64,000 nt of DNA from Cycloclasticus sp. (GCA_040743155.1 JBFLJU010000001.1:2167144-2231143), one strand, 5' to 3'; counted from the stretch's first letter, positions 1 to 10,884 are shown. The notes: a model not told the origin generated them from the letters alone. Translations and numbers: made by a program.

Positions 1-44
1 TCCATTTAAAATTTCTCGATAAAGTATAGAACAGGACCCCACTT

Positions 45-581
45 ATGCACGTTAAATCTTTTGACTCTAAAACTCCGTCAGTTCATGAGACTGTTTTCAT
101 CCACGAAACTGCCGTGGTCATTGGCGATGTCGCTCTCGCTGAAGATGTTTCTATTTGGCCGTTAGCGATCGTTCGTGGCGATATACACCGTATTCAGATT
201 GGCGCGCGTTCTAATGTGCAAGACGGTAGCGTGTTACACGTGACCCACGCCAGTGATTTTAACCCTGGAGGGTATCCGTTAACGATTGGAACAGATGTAA
301 CGGTTGGCCATAACGTGACCTTACATGGCTGCACGATAGGCAATCATTGCTTGATTGGTATGGGCGCTATTGTGATGGATGGTGCAGTTGTTAATGACGG
401 GGTGATGATTGGCGCTGGCAGCCTTGTCCCTCCAGGAAAGGTATTGGAAAGCGGCTACCTGTACGTTGGCTCACCGGTTAAAAAAACTCGCCCAGTTAAT
501 GAAAAAGAGGCGCAGTTCCTAAGTTATTCACCAAAAAACTATGTCCGATTGAAAAACAAATACCTCGTTGACAGGGCTTAA
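45..581 (+). CDS. Gamma-class carbonic anhydrase family protein (YrdA-like)
   Basis: This 178-residue protein is a left-handed beta-helix of hexapeptide repeats. Repeats run through most of the chain, with I/V-G-x-x-x spacing such as VTVGHNVTLHGCTIGNHCLIG. The metal-ligand histidines of gamma carbonic anhydrases are visible in LHVTH, TVGHN and TLHG. Length fits the YrdA/PaaY/CaiE group. Family members bind zinc or iron as trimers; some hydrate CO2 and many have no proven activity. It converges on aroE with a 4-bp overlap of the two stops, an arrangement also found in enterobacteria. The ATG is preceded by AGGA at a normal distance. Family assignment is firm; carbonic anhydrase activity is not shown. 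Confidence 0.9.
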   Translation: MHVKSFDSKTPSVHETVFIHETAVVIGDVALAEDVSIWPLAIVRGDIHRIQIGARSNVQDGSVLHVTHASDFNPGGYPLTIGTDVTVGHNVTLHGCTIGNHCLIGMGAIVMDGAVVNDGVMIGAGSLVPPGKVLESGYLYVGSPVKKTRPVNEKEAQFLSYSPKNYVRLKNKYLVDRA

Positions 582-1392
582 TTCCTTAAGCTCGCCCTAA
601 GCACCTTTGTTTCGGGCATCACACCTCGCCATAAATTAAACGCGTGAGCTGCTTGTTCTACCAACATACCTAATCCGTCTACGGATAATATGGCACCCTC
701 TTGTGCGCCCCATTTAACAAACGCCGTTGGTTCTTGGCTATACGCAAGATCATAGCAGACCCCTCTTGAAGCCAGCAGTCCATCTGCCAAAGGCGGAAGA
801 TCAGCTGTCAAACTGGCAGAGGTTGCGTTAATAATTAAATCGAACTGCTTACCAGCTAAGTCTTCAAAACTTGATGCATGGATAGGTCCTACAGAAGAAA
901 ATAACGCTTCCAGCGCTTGCGCCTTCGAAACCGTCCGATTAGCCAGCCAAAGTTCCAATGGCTTTGCGCCAAGTAAAGGCCCTAAAATTCCACGTGACGC
1001 CCCACCAGCCCCTAGCACGAGGATTCTTTTACCGCCTAACTGCAAGCCCAAGTTTTCACACAAATCGGTCAACAAACCTACGCCGTCTGTATTGTCGCCC
1101 AACAAAGAACCATCATTCATCAGCTTTATCGTATTAACAGCGCCGCTGAACTTTGCTCGCTCCGTTAGTTTATCCACTTTCTCAAACGCCAGCTCTTTCA
1201 GTGGAACCGTACAATTTATACCTTTTCCACCCGCGCTAAAAAACTCTGCCAACGTTTCATCAAACACCTCCGGTCTCACCTCTACCGCGTCGTAACTCAG
1301 CTGTTGCTCAGTTTGCTCTGCAAACTGCTGGTGGATGACAGGCGACTTACTATGCCCAATCGGAAAACCAAATACCGCATAACGATCTATCA

Positions 1393-1393
<1 letters not shown>
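578..1393 (-). CDS. aroE: Shikimate dehydrogenase (NADP+)
   Basis: AroE reduces 3-dehydroshikimate to shikimate with NADPH in the cytoplasmic aromatic amino acid pathway. The 271-residue length is typical. The N-terminal shikimate-binding motif PIGHSKSP is present, followed by the catalytic lysine in NCTVPLKE, the partner aspartate in GDNTDG, the Rossmann glycine motif GAGGASRG and the NADP-phosphate clamp NRTVSKA. The start ATG overlaps the hemB stop by one base (TAATG), so the two genes are probably translationally coupled in a hemB-aroE transcript. It meets the gamma-carbonic anhydrase gene tail to tail. No key residue is missing. Confidence 0.97.
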
Positions 1394-2424
<1,031 letters not shown>

Positions 2425-2541
2425 CTATAATTATTCGTTGCTATTCTAACGACTTAGTTAGCCATTCGCTCTAGAATTATTAATTTGGGCGGCTATACTC
2501 ATTCAAAGAAGGCATCAGGCACGGTTAAATATTAAACAACT

Positions 2542-3048
2542 ATGAAAATTTTATTAAGCATTTTAATCTTCTGCTTTTCAACAACCATTGCTATCGCTTC
2601 TAGCAGCAGTGTTTATGAGAAAGCAGGGGATATGACCTTAGATGACGCCTTTGATTCTGTTTATCAAGAGCTAGAACAGCGTAACTTTTATGTTGTTTTT
2701 ACAGCCAATATTGGTGAAAATATTTCTCGATTTAAAGAAAAATGGGCTGCAAACTACAATAAAAACAAATTAGGTGGCATTCGCAGTATGGTGTTTTGCA
2801 ATGCTTGGTATGCAAACAAAGTGAGCAATGAAGATCCAACGATGCTGGCTTTGTGCCCCTTGCGTCTAACAGTCATCGAGCGTTCAGGTAAAACGCATAT
2901 ATTATTTGTTAAACCCAGCTTTGTTGGACAAAATAGTCCAGCACTACCGGTCTTACAAGAGATAGAAAATACGGTTATCGAAGCGATTGACGCTGCAATG
3001 GAAAAAGCCTCGGGGCGGTCATCCTTCAATGAACAACTACAAAAATAA
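2542..3048 (+). CDS. DUF302 domain periplasmic protein
   Basis: This 168-residue protein starts with a signal peptide (residues 1 to about 19, MKILLSILIFCFSTTIAIAS) and has one DUF302-like alpha/beta domain of about 130 residues. The domain begins with an amphipathic helix around DDAFDSVYQELEQRNFYVV and ends with a long helix before a charged tail. Two cysteines, in VFCNAW and ALCPLR, could form a disulfide. DUF302 proteins have no agreed biochemical role. The gene is divergent from hemB and lies 19 bp upstream of an MlaC-like gene on the same strand, so the two are probably co-transcribed and may share a periplasmic task. Function is unknown. Confidence 0.75.
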   Translation: MKILLSILIFCFSTTIAIASSSSVYEKAGDMTLDDAFDSVYQELEQRNFYVVFTANIGENISRFKEKWAANYNKNKLGGIRSMVFCNAWYANKVSNEDPTMLALCPLRLTVIERSGKTHILFVKPSFVGQNSPALPVLQEIENTVIEAIDAAMEKASGRSSFNEQLQK

Positions 3049-3067
3049 AAAAACAGGATATTGAGTA

Positions 3068-3733
3068 ATGAATAAAATAAAAGGATTTTTAATCGTTGGG
3101 CTATTAGCCCTCCTATCAGGCACAGCTTTTTCCGCAACGGCAAACGACTTGAACGCCCCCCAAAAGGTCATCCAAGATACCTCAGACTTGCTATACAGCA
3201 TCATTCAGAAAGACAAGAAAAGACTTGATGATCGTGACTATATTTTTCAGCTCGTTAACGAAGTTCTTGAGCCCCGCGTAGATTTAGAAAAGATATCTAG
3301 ACTCGTCTTAGGTAAATATTGGCGCAAAGCAAGCGATCAGCAAAAGCATCAATTTCAAAAAGAATTCAAAGGCTTATTGGTAAACACCTACGCCACCGCT
3401 TTCAAAGAATTTGACGTATGGACCGTACACTTTTTGCCGATGAAACTCGATTCAACGAAGAAAAGAGTATCTGTTAAAACGGAAATCATTCAACCTTCAC
3501 GGCCACCGGTTGCCGTTAATTACCGCATGGCCATCAATAAAGAAGGCGAATGGAAGGCCTACGACGTCATCATCGAAGGCATCAGCATGGTCACTAACTA
3601 CAAAGCCAGCTTTGCCAAAACCATTAAAAGGGCCGGTGGCTTAGATAAGGTTATTCAGCAGTTAGCAGAAAAAAACAAGCAATCAGAAGCGTCCAGTCAA
3701 CTTGCTCAAGATGAAACTGACAATAAATCTTAG
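3068..3733 (+). CDS. MlaC/Ttg2D family periplasmic phospholipid-binding protein
   Basis: The 221-residue protein has a signal peptide ending near residue 23 (GTAFSA), then an MlaC fold (about residues 30-200) with the typical N-terminal helix region APQKVIQDTSDLLYSII and the block LGKYWRKAS followed by a YATAFKEF segment. MlaC proteins carry phospholipids across the periplasm between the MlaA-OmpC complex and MlaFEDB. No other mla genes are nearby, so this is an orphan copy next to a DUF302 gene. The C-terminal tail is rich in Q, S, D and K and looks disordered. Family assignment is good; the lipid ligand and partner are inferred from the family. Confidence 0.85.
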   Translation: MNKIKGFLIVGLLALLSGTAFSATANDLNAPQKVIQDTSDLLYSIIQKDKKRLDDRDYIFQLVNEVLEPRVDLEKISRLVLGKYWRKASDQQKHQFQKEFKGLLVNTYATAFKEFDVWTVHFLPMKLDSTKKRVSVKTEIIQPSRPPVAVNYRMAINKEGEWKAYDVIIEGISMVTNYKASFAKTIKRAGGLDKVIQQLAEKNKQSEASSQLAQDETDNKS

Positions 3734-3742
3734 TTTTACTTG

Positions 3743-4657
3743 CTAGCCAAGCCAGTCTTTTGGCTGTAAAAAGACAGTATACAATTTACTTTCAGCTGAG
3801 CCCGGTTCTGGGCTCCAGTTGTAACGCCATTTTACCTGTGGCGGTAAGGACATTAGAATAGATTCCGTGCGGCCGCCTGTTTGCAAACCAAATAGAGTTC
3901 CTCTATCGTAAACCAGGTTGAACTCGACATAACGACCACGTCGATAAAGCTGAAAATCTTTTTCTTTATCTGTATATGCCAAGCCTTTCCGGCGTTCAAC
4001 AATCGGTGCGTACGCTGGTATATAGTGATCAGCCACACTTTGCATTAACGCAAAACAGTGTTCGAAACCACCTTCGTTTAAATCATCAAAAAAAAGGCCG
4101 CCTACACCGCGAGGTTCGTTACGGTGCTTTAAATAAAAGTATTCATCACACCATTTCTTATAATTTGAATAAACCATATCACCAAACGGCTCACATGCTT
4201 TCTTCGCCTGCTGGTGCCAATGGATCACATCCTTTTCAAAACCATAATACGGCGTTAAATCGAAGCCACCACCAAACCACCATATCGGCTCTTCGCCTTC
4301 TTTTTCTGCAATAAAAAAACGTACATTTGCGTGTGAAGTCGGCACATATGGATTGCGCGGGTGAATGACTAATGAAACACCCAAGGCTTCAAAGCTGCGT
4401 CCCGCCAATTCAGGCCGATGTTGAGTCGCTGACGCCGGTAAAGAGCCTCCACGTACGTGTGAAAAATTAACCCCGGCTTGTTCAAATACGGCTCCACTTT
4501 CTAGCACTCTTGTGCGGCCGCCACCGGTATCACCACCTCGATCCCACAGGTCTTCTTTAAAAGCCCCCTCTTCTTCTAATCCCGCGATAGAAGAACAGAT
4601 GCTATCTTGTAGCGTTAATAAATACTCTTTAACGCGTTGTATATCCGGTGCTGACAT
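3743..4657 (-). CDS. hemF: Oxygen-dependent coproporphyrinogen III oxidase
   Basis: HemF decarboxylates two propionates of coproporphyrinogen III to vinyl groups using O2, giving protoporphyrinogen IX. The 304-residue length is standard for the bacterial cytosolic enzyme. Family blocks visible include the glycine-rich [13 protein letters not shown] near residue 40, the histidine-containing [19 protein letters not shown], the [14 protein letters not shown] block, [15 protein letters not shown] and the C-terminal [16 protein letters not shown]. It requires aerobic or microaerobic growth. It follows tsaC (17-bp gap) on the minus strand and ends 9 bp from the stop of the convergent MlaC-like gene. 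Confidence 0.97.
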   Translation of the reverse strand: MSAPDIQRVKEYLLTLQDSICSSIAGLEEEGAFKEDLWDRGGDTGGGRTRVLESGAVFEQAGVNFSHVRGGSLPASATQHRPELAGRSFEALGVSLVIHPRNPYVPTSHANVRFFIAEKEGEEPIWWFGGGFDLTPYYGFEKDVIHWHQQAKKACEPFGDMVYSNYKKWCDEYFYLKHRNEPRGVGGLFFDDLNEGGFEHCFALMQSVADHYIPAYAPIVERRKGLAYTDKEKDFQLYRRGRYVEFNLVYDRGTLFGLQTGGRTESILMSLPPQVKWRYNWSPEPGSAESKLYTVFLQPKDWLG

Positions 4658-4674
4658 AAATAAAATCTCGGTAA

Positions 4675-5229
4675 TTAACGTATTTGTTTGTTTAACAGAG
4701 GATCGATTATCCGACTAGGTTTTTTAGCTTTTCCGACTTGTCCATTGATGGTGTAAACGCCCTTACCAGAGAATTTCAAGCGAGTTTGGTGTGCCGTTCT
4801 TATTGATACACAACCAGATATATTGGCACTTGTCGAAACGATCGCCATCCCCACCAATTCGCACAGCTCTTTAGCCAAGCCATGCTGTACCAACCGGACT
4901 GCAATCGTTTTATGCCCCCCTGTTAGCCATTTTGGCACCGACTCTTTTGCGGGTAACAACCACGTCGTTGGCTGCTGAACCTGATCATATATCATAGAAA
5001 TAACCGATTCAGATAGCGGCTTTAGATAAGGTTCTATTTGAGAAAAGTCCGACGCAATGAGGATAAGTCCTTTATTTCGCGCTCTTCTTTTTAACCGAAG
5101 TAACTGTGAAACCGCCTCTGAGTTGAGTGGGTCACAGCCCAAACCGAACACCGCTTCTGTTGGGTACGCTACAACCCCTCCCGCATGCAGGTGTTCAGCA
5201 AAACACCTTTTCTGCCACGCTGATGGCAT
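4675..5229 (-). CDS. tsaC: L-threonylcarbamoyladenylate synthase
   Basis: TsaC makes threonylcarbamoyl-AMP from threonine, bicarbonate and ATP, the first step of t6A37 modification in ANN-decoding tRNAs. The 184-residue single-domain length matches the short TsaC type rather than the longer Sua5. The N-terminal [18 protein letters not shown] block, the basic [15 protein letters not shown] segment and the STSANISG motif of the substrate pocket are all present. The gene sits between purE and hemF on the minus strand with very short gaps. The tsaC-aroE-smg-dprA neighbourhood is widespread in gammaproteobacteria. Confidence 0.95.
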   Translation of the reverse strand: MPSAWQKRCFAEHLHAGGVVAYPTEAVFGLGCDPLNSEAVSQLLRLKRRARNKGLILIASDFSQIEPYLKPLSESVISMIYDQVQQPTTWLLPAKESVPKWLTGGHKTIAVRLVQHGLAKELCELVGMAIVSTSANISGCVSIRTAHQTRLKFSGKGVYTINGQVGKAKKPSRIIDPLLNKQIR

Positions 5230-5236
5230 AGCAGAG

Positions 5237-5752
5237 CTAACTCTGTTGAAGCCTTTCTTGCAACTCTTGATTTTTCTTAATCACCGCCTCACCAGCAGCC
5301 TTTCTATCTGCAGCCACACGCTGCGAAACACCCGCATCAAACAACCCTATTATTTGCGCTGCAAGATAGGCCGCATTCTTTGCACCCGGTTTACCAATGG
5401 CTACACTGGCAACGGGTATACCGCCGGGCATTTGCACCGTAGACAAAAGCGCATCCTTACCCTGCAACGAGCCTGCATCTAATGGTACGCCTATTACCGG
5501 CTTAACCGTGTTAGCAGCAACTGCTCCGGCCAAATGGGCCGCTAAACCTGCAGCCGCAATGAAGACGGCACAACCTCGCGCATCGGCATCGGTCACATAA
5601 GCATGCGTTTCAGCAGGCGTTCTGTGCGCAGAAGTTATTCTAACTTCATAGGGTATTTCCAGCCCCTTCAGCACATCAAGCGTACTTTGCATGACAGGAA
5701 AGTCTGAGTCTGAGCCCATTAATACAGCGACAAATATTTTTTTATTTTGCAT
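5237..5752 (-). CDS. purE: N5-carboxyaminoimidazole ribonucleotide mutase
   Basis: PurE (171 residues) interconverts N5-CAIR and 4-carboxy-aminoimidazole ribonucleotide in purine synthesis. The class I motifs are visible: MGSDSDFPVM binding the phosphate near residue 12, the catalytic-histidine block ITSAHRTP near residue 42, and AAGLAAHLAG. The C-terminal region PGAKNAAYLAAQI is also typical. purK, its usual partner, is not adjacent and must be elsewhere if present. It lies 12 bp downstream of topA and 7 bp upstream of tsaC on the same strand. Confidence 0.96.
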   Translation of the reverse strand: MQNKKIFVAVLMGSDSDFPVMQSTLDVLKGLEIPYEVRITSAHRTPAETHAYVTDADARGCAVFIAAAGLAAHLAGAVAANTVKPVIGVPLDAGSLQGKDALLSTVQMPGGIPVASVAIGKPGAKNAAYLAAQIIGLFDAGVSQRVAADRKAAGEAVIKKNQELQERLQQS

Positions 5753-5764
5753 AATAATTTTGTG

Positions 5765-8059
5765 TTATTCCGGTTTAGCTATTTCTTCACAAGGCGTCAC
5801 GTAGGAGCACTCTTGCTGTGGACATACTTTTTCAGTGCCACGTCGTTTCGTTGTTTTTATCGTCAAAATGGGCCAGTTACAACTCGGACAAGGCTCATTA
5901 ATCGGTTCATTCCACAAAGCATATTTACACTTAGGATAGTTTGAACAAGAGTAAAATATTTTCCCTTTCCGAGATTTACGTTCGAGTATCGTGCCTTTTT
6001 TACAATCAGGACAAACCACATTAGTATCTTTTGGTTTCTCTAACGGCTCCATGTGCTTACAATCCGGATACGAGCTACAGCCAATGAATTTGCCATAACG
6101 ACCGGTACGAATAATAAGGTTTGATTCACACTTAGGGCAACTTCTCCCCTCAACCACCTCGGGCTCTGCAGCCGCCGCATCCTCATTAAGGTTGCGCGTA
6201 TAGCCACATTCAGGGTAATCGGTACAACCAATAAAGCGACCATTCCTACCTAAACGAATGGATAACTGCTTGCCGCATTCTGGACACTTCTCGTCCAACG
6301 CTTCTTGCGTGACGTCACTGCGCTGAACGCTGACTTCTTTATCGTCAATCAAAGTTTTGAATGGCTGCCAAAACATTCTCATCAATGGCAGCCAGTTTTT
6401 TTCACCCCTAGAAACAGCATCAAGGTCATCTTCCAATTTAGCCGTGAAATCGTAATCCACGTAATTGGTAAAATGCTGCGTTAAAAATTTATTAACGATT
6501 CGACCAACATCCGTGGGGTAAAAACGTTTCGTCTCTAGCTCAACGTAATCACGGTTTTGCAAGGTTGAAATAATAGACGCATACGTTGAAGGGCGGCCAA
6601 TACCGTGTTCTTCAAGCGCCTTAACCAAACTGGCTTCACCGTAGCGTGGTGGTGGCTCGGTAAAGTGTTGATTCGGCGTTACGTCCAATAGGTCAATCAA
6701 CTCGCCTTCTTTCATTGGCGGCAATAAGTTTTCCTTATTATCGTCGTCAGCTTTACTGTCGTCTTTACCTTCGAGATACACCGACATAAAGCCCGGCTTA
6801 TTAACGGTTGAACCCGTCGCACGAAACACATGACCTTTACCACACGTTAGATCTGCGCTAACGCCGTCAATCAACGCGTTAACCATTTGGCTGGCCACTG
6901 TTCTTTTCCAGATCAACAAATAAAGCTTATATTGATCGTTCGATAACGAACCGCGAATTTCTTCAGGTATGCGCGCTGCTGAACTCGGACGTATCGCCTC
7001 GTGAGCTTCTTGTGCGTTTTTTGACTTTGTTTTGTAAACAGGTGCCGTTTTAGGTACGTTCTCTTTACCGTATCGGGTTTGAATAAGCTCACGAATCTCC
7101 GCAACTGCTTCTTCCGCCAAGTTCACCGAGTCCGTTCTCATGTAGGTAATCAAACCTGCAGACTCAGAGCCAATAGTCACCCCTTCATACAATTGCTGGG
7201 CAATTTGCATCGTCTTTTTAGTGGTAAACCCTAACTTTCTTGCCGCTTCTTGTTGAAGTGTAGAGGTTGTAAAGGGTGCCGCCGGGTTACGCCTACGTTG
7301 CTTCTTTTGTAGCTTCTTAACCAGCAGTTTACCCGCCGCAACGCTAACAATATCGTCTTTTATTTTATTCGCAAACTTGGCATTCTCAACGCTAAACTGG
7401 GTCAGTTTCTTTTCTTCAAAATGCGTTAACTTGGCTTTAAACGGTTGATCCGCCGCTTTCACTGCCGCTTCGATGCTCCAGTATTCGCGATTTTTAAACG
7501 CTTCTATTTCTAGTTCACGCTCTACAATCAGTCGTAAGGCAGGGCTTTGTACACGTCCTGCGGATAAACCACGGCGTATTTTTTTCCACAATAAAGGCGA
7601 CAGGTTGAAGCCAACCAAATAATCTAATGCTCGCCTTGCTTGTTGAGCATCCACCATATCCATTGACAACTCGCGTGGTTCTTGTATCGCTTTTTGAATA
7701 GATTTTTTGGTGATTTCATGAAAAACAACACGATAAACAGGCTTGTCTTTTAGTAGCTTTTTCTCTTTTAGTAATTCAGACACATGCCAAGAAATTGCCT
7801 CACCCTCTCTATCTGGATCAGTCGCGAGATAGAGTTCGTCGGCTTTTTTCATTGCCTTAGCAATGGCCTGTACGTGGCGCTGATTCCTTTCGACTAAGGA
7901 ATATTTCATCGCAAAATCATTCTCAGGATCAACTGCGCCTTCTTTCGGCACCAAATCCCTGACGTGCCCATATGACGCCAAAACGGTAAAGCCTTTTCCT
8001 AAGTACTTCTCAATGGTCTTGGCTTTCGCCGGTGATTCAACAATAACAAGAGCTGACAT
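5765..8059 (-). CDS. topA: DNA topoisomerase I (type IA)
   Basis: TopA relaxes negative supercoils by passing one DNA strand through a transient break. The 764-residue protein opens with the Toprim domain (VIVESPAKAKTIEKYLG, then the acidic LATDPDREGEAI). The type IA core has GRVQSPALRLIVE and the catalytic tyrosine in ITYMRTDSVN near residue 308. The C terminus carries four cysteine clusters (CPEC..C, CPKC..C, CPDC..C, CPSC..C), of which the last ends with a CPQQEC variant. These are the topo I zinc ribbons that bind single-stranded DNA and RNA polymerase. It is co-oriented with smg and dprA upstream, with an 8-bp gap to smg. Confidence 0.97.
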   Translation of the reverse strand: MSALVIVESPAKAKTIEKYLGKGFTVLASYGHVRDLVPKEGAVDPENDFAMKYSLVERNQRHVQAIAKAMKKADELYLATDPDREGEAISWHVSELLKEKKLLKDKPVYRVVFHEITKKSIQKAIQEPRELSMDMVDAQQARRALDYLVGFNLSPLLWKKIRRGLSAGRVQSPALRLIVERELEIEAFKNREYWSIEAAVKAADQPFKAKLTHFEEKKLTQFSVENAKFANKIKDDIVSVAAGKLLVKKLQKKQRRRNPAAPFTTSTLQQEAARKLGFTTKKTMQIAQQLYEGVTIGSESAGLITYMRTDSVNLAEEAVAEIRELIQTRYGKENVPKTAPVYKTKSKNAQEAHEAIRPSSAARIPEEIRGSLSNDQYKLYLLIWKRTVASQMVNALIDGVSADLTCGKGHVFRATGSTVNKPGFMSVYLEGKDDSKADDDNKENLLPPMKEGELIDLLDVTPNQHFTEPPPRYGEASLVKALEEHGIGRPSTYASIISTLQNRDYVELETKRFYPTDVGRIVNKFLTQHFTNYVDYDFTAKLEDDLDAVSRGEKNWLPLMRMFWQPFKTLIDDKEVSVQRSDVTQEALDEKCPECGKQLSIRLGRNGRFIGCTDYPECGYTRNLNEDAAAAEPEVVEGRSCPKCESNLIIRTGRYGKFIGCSSYPDCKHMEPLEKPKDTNVVCPDCKKGTILERKSRKGKIFYSCSNYPKCKYALWNEPINEPCPSCNWPILTIKTTKRRGTEKVCPQQECSYVTPCEEIAKPE

Positions 8060-8067
8060 ATTTGCGC

Positions 8068-8544
8068 CTAATGAAGTTCGAATGGAATGTCGCCATACAC
8101 TAGCTCTTCCATTTGTGAGTAGTGCCCTTCCATACCAGATTGACTAAATAACACCATCAATGCCACCCACTTCACGTGGTCTACTGTCAGTATCGCATCG
8201 CCTAACGCCATCGCTCTATCTATAATCAGCTCACGGCGAGTCATGTCTATGATGCCTGCCTGCTCTAAAAACAAGAGAAAGCCTTGAGCATCGACATCAA
8301 ATCGTACACGTTCTTCAGTGGAATAAATCCTGATTGAGCTTTGGCCGGCATAATGTTCAACCACTGCTGAGGGCTGAAGCGTTAACTCATCCATCCAGTC
8401 AAAGGCTCGGTCAACATAATTTTCTGTAAACCCTGCTTCCAATAACTCTTTTTTTAACGCACCTTGCTCGATTGCTTTTTCATCGCCCACGTCGATGTAA
8501 TGCTCAAATAGGTACACGAGTACTTCAAAAATAGTTTCTTTCAT
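8068..8544 (-). CDS. smg: Smg family protein (DUF494)
   Basis: Smg proteins are small cytoplasmic gammaproteobacterial proteins of unknown biochemical role, nearly always beside dprA. This copy has 158 residues from the ATG at 8544; the upstream TTG at 8553 would add three residues. I chose the ATG because family members begin MKET[VI]F and this reads MKETIFEVLVYLFEHY. The rest shows the acidic, helix-rich pattern of the family, including IRIYSTEERVRFD and a conserved LTVDHVKWVALMVLFSQ near the C terminus. It lies between dprA (21-bp gap) and topA. Confidence 0.92.
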   Translation of the reverse strand: MKETIFEVLVYLFEHYIDVGDEKAIEQGALKKELLEAGFTENYVDRAFDWMDELTLQPSAVVEHYAGQSSIRIYSTEERVRFDVDAQGFLLFLEQAGIIDMTRRELIIDRAMALGDAILTVDHVKWVALMVLFSQSGMEGHYSQMEELVYGDIPFELH

Positions 8545-8565
8545 TTCTTTCAATTTTATCTCTAC

Positions 8566-9726
8566 TTATTCGGCTGAACACCGATAGAAAAGGCCACCAG
8601 GCGCAGATGATACTAAACCTTGCAGCTCTAATACTAGTAACATAGACGAAATTTCTTCTGCTGTAAAATCAGTTTCCGCTATCAGTTCATCCACAGAGGT
8701 GGGGTCAAAGGCAATTTTTTCAAGTAAAACAACGTAATCACCTTCCACAGGCGAAATATTTAACGCGGGTTTTGCTCGTTGCGCATCACTCTCACCAACA
8801 GCAATGGATGAGAGGTGGCCTAGCTCCTCAAGAACATCGTCAGCTGTTTCAATTAATTTAGCACCCTGCCGAATCAAGTGATGGCAGCCTTTTGCTAACG
8901 GGTTATGAATAGAGCCCGGAATGGCGAAGACCTCTCGACCCTGCTCCATAGCATGCTTTGCCGTCACCAATGTTCCACTCTTTATCGCCGCCTCCACCAC
9001 TAAAACGCCTAAACTTAGGCCACTGATAATGCGGTTCCGTCGAGGGAAGTACCCCGGCTTTGGTTGCGTGCCAATCGGAAATTCCGATACGATTGCACCT
9101 GTCTTAATAATCTCTTCTGCCAACGGTTTATGGCTTGCAGGATACACCCTATCCAAACCGGTAGCGGCCACTGCAATTGTATAGCCATTACCTTCTAAAG
9201 CACCTTTGTGCGCCGCTTGGTCAACACCTAACGCCAGCCCACTTGTTACGGTTAGACCAAAATTCGCGAAACTTTTTGCAAAGGCTTGCGTTGTTTTAAG
9301 CGCCATTGGCGACGGGTTTCTTGTGCCCACCATCGCTATTTGTAAGGAACCTAGAAGAGACCGGTCTCCGCGTATAAATAAAACCGGCGGCGGGTCTGCA
9401 ATCTCTTTTAAGAGCACCGGATAGTCGTCATCGTGCCAACACATCAAGTGACAGCTTTCGCGCTCTAACCACTTTAAATCCGGCTCTATTTTGCGGTAAT
9501 CGAAGTTTTTTATCTGCTCAGCGATAGTCGCCGACAAACCCGCCTGCCTTAGCTCGGCGGTGGACGCGGAAAAAATGCTCTCCGGCGAAGCAAACAGCTC
9601 AAGTAAGGCTAAGTATCTTTTTGCGCCAATTCCTTTAACTCGCCATAAAGCAAGCCAAGCACGAGCATCTGAACGAGAAAGGCCTGACGATGTACAAACA
9701 CCATCAGGCCCATTAATATCAGCCAA
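8566..9726 (-). CDS. dprA: DNA-processing protein DprA
   Basis: DprA binds incoming single-stranded DNA and loads RecA during natural transformation. The 386-residue protein has an N-terminal helical/HhH-like region (about 20-80, WRVKGIGAKRYLALLE), the Rossmann-like DprA core (about 110-310, with GTRNPSP, SGLALGVDQAAHKGAL, PRRNRIISGLS and KSGTLVTAKHA) and a C-terminal winged helix (about 325-386). The start is uncertain: the frame opens with TTG two bases after the LysM gene stop and has no nearby in-frame ATG. Presence of dprA alone does not prove competence, because many non-competent bacteria keep it. Confidence 0.93.
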   Translation of the reverse strand: MADINGPDGVCTSSGLSRSDARAWLALWRVKGIGAKRYLALLELFASPESIFSASTAELRQAGLSATIAEQIKNFDYRKIEPDLKWLERESCHLMCWHDDDYPVLLKEIADPPPVLFIRGDRSLLGSLQIAMVGTRNPSPMALKTTQAFAKSFANFGLTVTSGLALGVDQAAHKGALEGNGYTIAVAATGLDRVYPASHKPLAEEIIKTGAIVSEFPIGTQPKPGYFPRRNRIISGLSLGVLVVEAAIKSGTLVTAKHAMEQGREVFAIPGSIHNPLAKGCHHLIRQGAKLIETADDVLEELGHLSSIAVGESDAQRAKPALNISPVEGDYVVLLEKIAFDPTSVDELIAETDFTAEEISSMLLVLELQGLVSSAPGGLFYRCSAE

Positions 9727-9728
9727 TG

Positions 9729-10751
9729 TTAAGGCGTATGAACTACATCATGGCGATGTATTACTCGGCTACTCTGCATAACAAGGCCGTAACTCACACG
9801 ATCAAAAACACGAAAAACCATAAGCGCACCTGCTTTTTCATCTGGCAAGGTCACTTCTTCACCGCCGCCGGCAATAACATCTCTTACGGTTTCGCCTGCA
9901 CGATCAACTTGTAGCACATGTCCTACTTCGACACCATCCTGTTCACCACGATCAATCACAACCACATCATATTGCGCTACTTGAGACACTCCATCAACCA
10001 CCCCAACAATTCGACCTTTAATATCGCTGTCTGGTGCGCGGGGGAAATAGTTTTGCACGATAGGCCCTATTATAGCTGGCAACAAACGGTCCCCTTTACG
10101 TACTTCACGCGTTGATTTTGACAACATAACCGTCGCTGGGTCACCTTTCAACTTAACGGCTGATTCTGCTATATAGACGGATTCAAAACCTAGAGACTCG
10201 CCCGTTTCACCATCTAAATATTCTTCGCCTTGACGCACCACAACGTACCCATCGGCAATGCCGTTTTGGAAAGACCTAACGTAAGCTTTATAACCTGGGC
10301 TACCCAAGATATGTCCGTCATCAAACGCAACCACGTAAGGCGCAGAATCATATTCTTCTTGCGTCATCACCCTTGGGTTATTCAAAAATGCATTAATCGC
10401 ATCGATGGGTATTGCAGGAATGGCATCACCTAAACTAGAGCGTCGAATAGACGGCGACAACTTTCCATTGCCTCTTTTCAAGGTCAACCTTGGCACGCCA
10501 TCAATAAAAGACAACTCAATAATATCGCCGGGATAAATCAAATGCGGGTTCCCAATTTGATCATTGGCTTGCCAAATATCAGGCCAGCGCCATGGTGTTT
10601 GTAAAAAACGTGCCGATATATCCCAAAGCGTATCTCCCTTTACAACCACATAACGATCTGGGTGCGATGGGTTTAACTTAATATCAGCGGCCAGTACACT
10701 CCAACTAAACACCATGCCAAGTAGCAATACTATTAATTTTTTCATAGCCAT
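9729..10751 (-). CDS. LysM domain periplasmic protein
   Basis: This protein of about 340 residues has a signal peptide (KKLIVLLLGMVFSWSVLAA) and one LysM peptidoglycan-binding domain near residues 30-85, including VVKGDTLWDISARFLQTPWRWPDIWQ and the ending YPGDIIEL. The remaining 250 residues are beta-rich without a domain I can name. I start at the ATG at 10751, five bases after AAGGA, rather than at the TTG at 10772. In Pseudomonas and relatives a similar LysM gene precedes dprA and is divergent from def, exactly as here. It probably acts on or anchors to peptidoglycan; no catalytic motif is visible. Confidence 0.85.
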   Translation of the reverse strand: MAMKKLIVLLLGMVFSWSVLAADIKLNPSHPDRYVVVKGDTLWDISARFLQTPWRWPDIWQANDQIGNPHLIYPGDIIELSFIDGVPRLTLKRGNGKLSPSIRRSSLGDAIPAIPIDAINAFLNNPRVMTQEEYDSAPYVVAFDDGHILGSPGYKAYVRSFQNGIADGYVVVRQGEEYLDGETGESLGFESVYIAESAVKLKGDPATVMLSKSTREVRKGDRLLPAIIGPIVQNYFPRAPDSDIKGRIVGVVDGVSQVAQYDVVVIDRGEQDGVEVGHVLQVDRAGETVRDVIAGGGEEVTLPDEKAGALMVFRVFDRVSYGLVMQSSRVIHRHDVVHTP

Positions 10752-10810
10752 GATCTTCCTTTTTATTGGCAAATTAAGAACGTTCTAAGTCTAGCTTAAA
10801 ATATTCACTA

Positions 10811-10839
10811 TTCAAAGTTTAACCTAAATTAGTTAGAAT
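10811..10839 (+). promoter_or_regulatory. Candidate sigma-70 promoter of def-fmt-rsmB
   Basis: TTCAAA (10811-10816) and TAGAAT (10834-10839) are separated by 17 bp and lie 45 bp before the def ATG, in the divergent gap with the LysM gene. Spacing is ideal, with four of six and five of six consensus bases. Read by eye only. Confidence 0.5.
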
Positions 10840-10884
10840 TCCCCTCAAACAACTGAGCGAAAACGCACATTTCTTCATTTCACT

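Noticed and set aside
1092..1295. Plus-strand open frame inside aroE, and the many similar frames inside topA, dprA, bipA, hisF, trkH and others
   Set aside because: They lie wholly within well-supported genes on another frame, have no ribosome binding site or family match, and show skewed composition typical of shadow frames.
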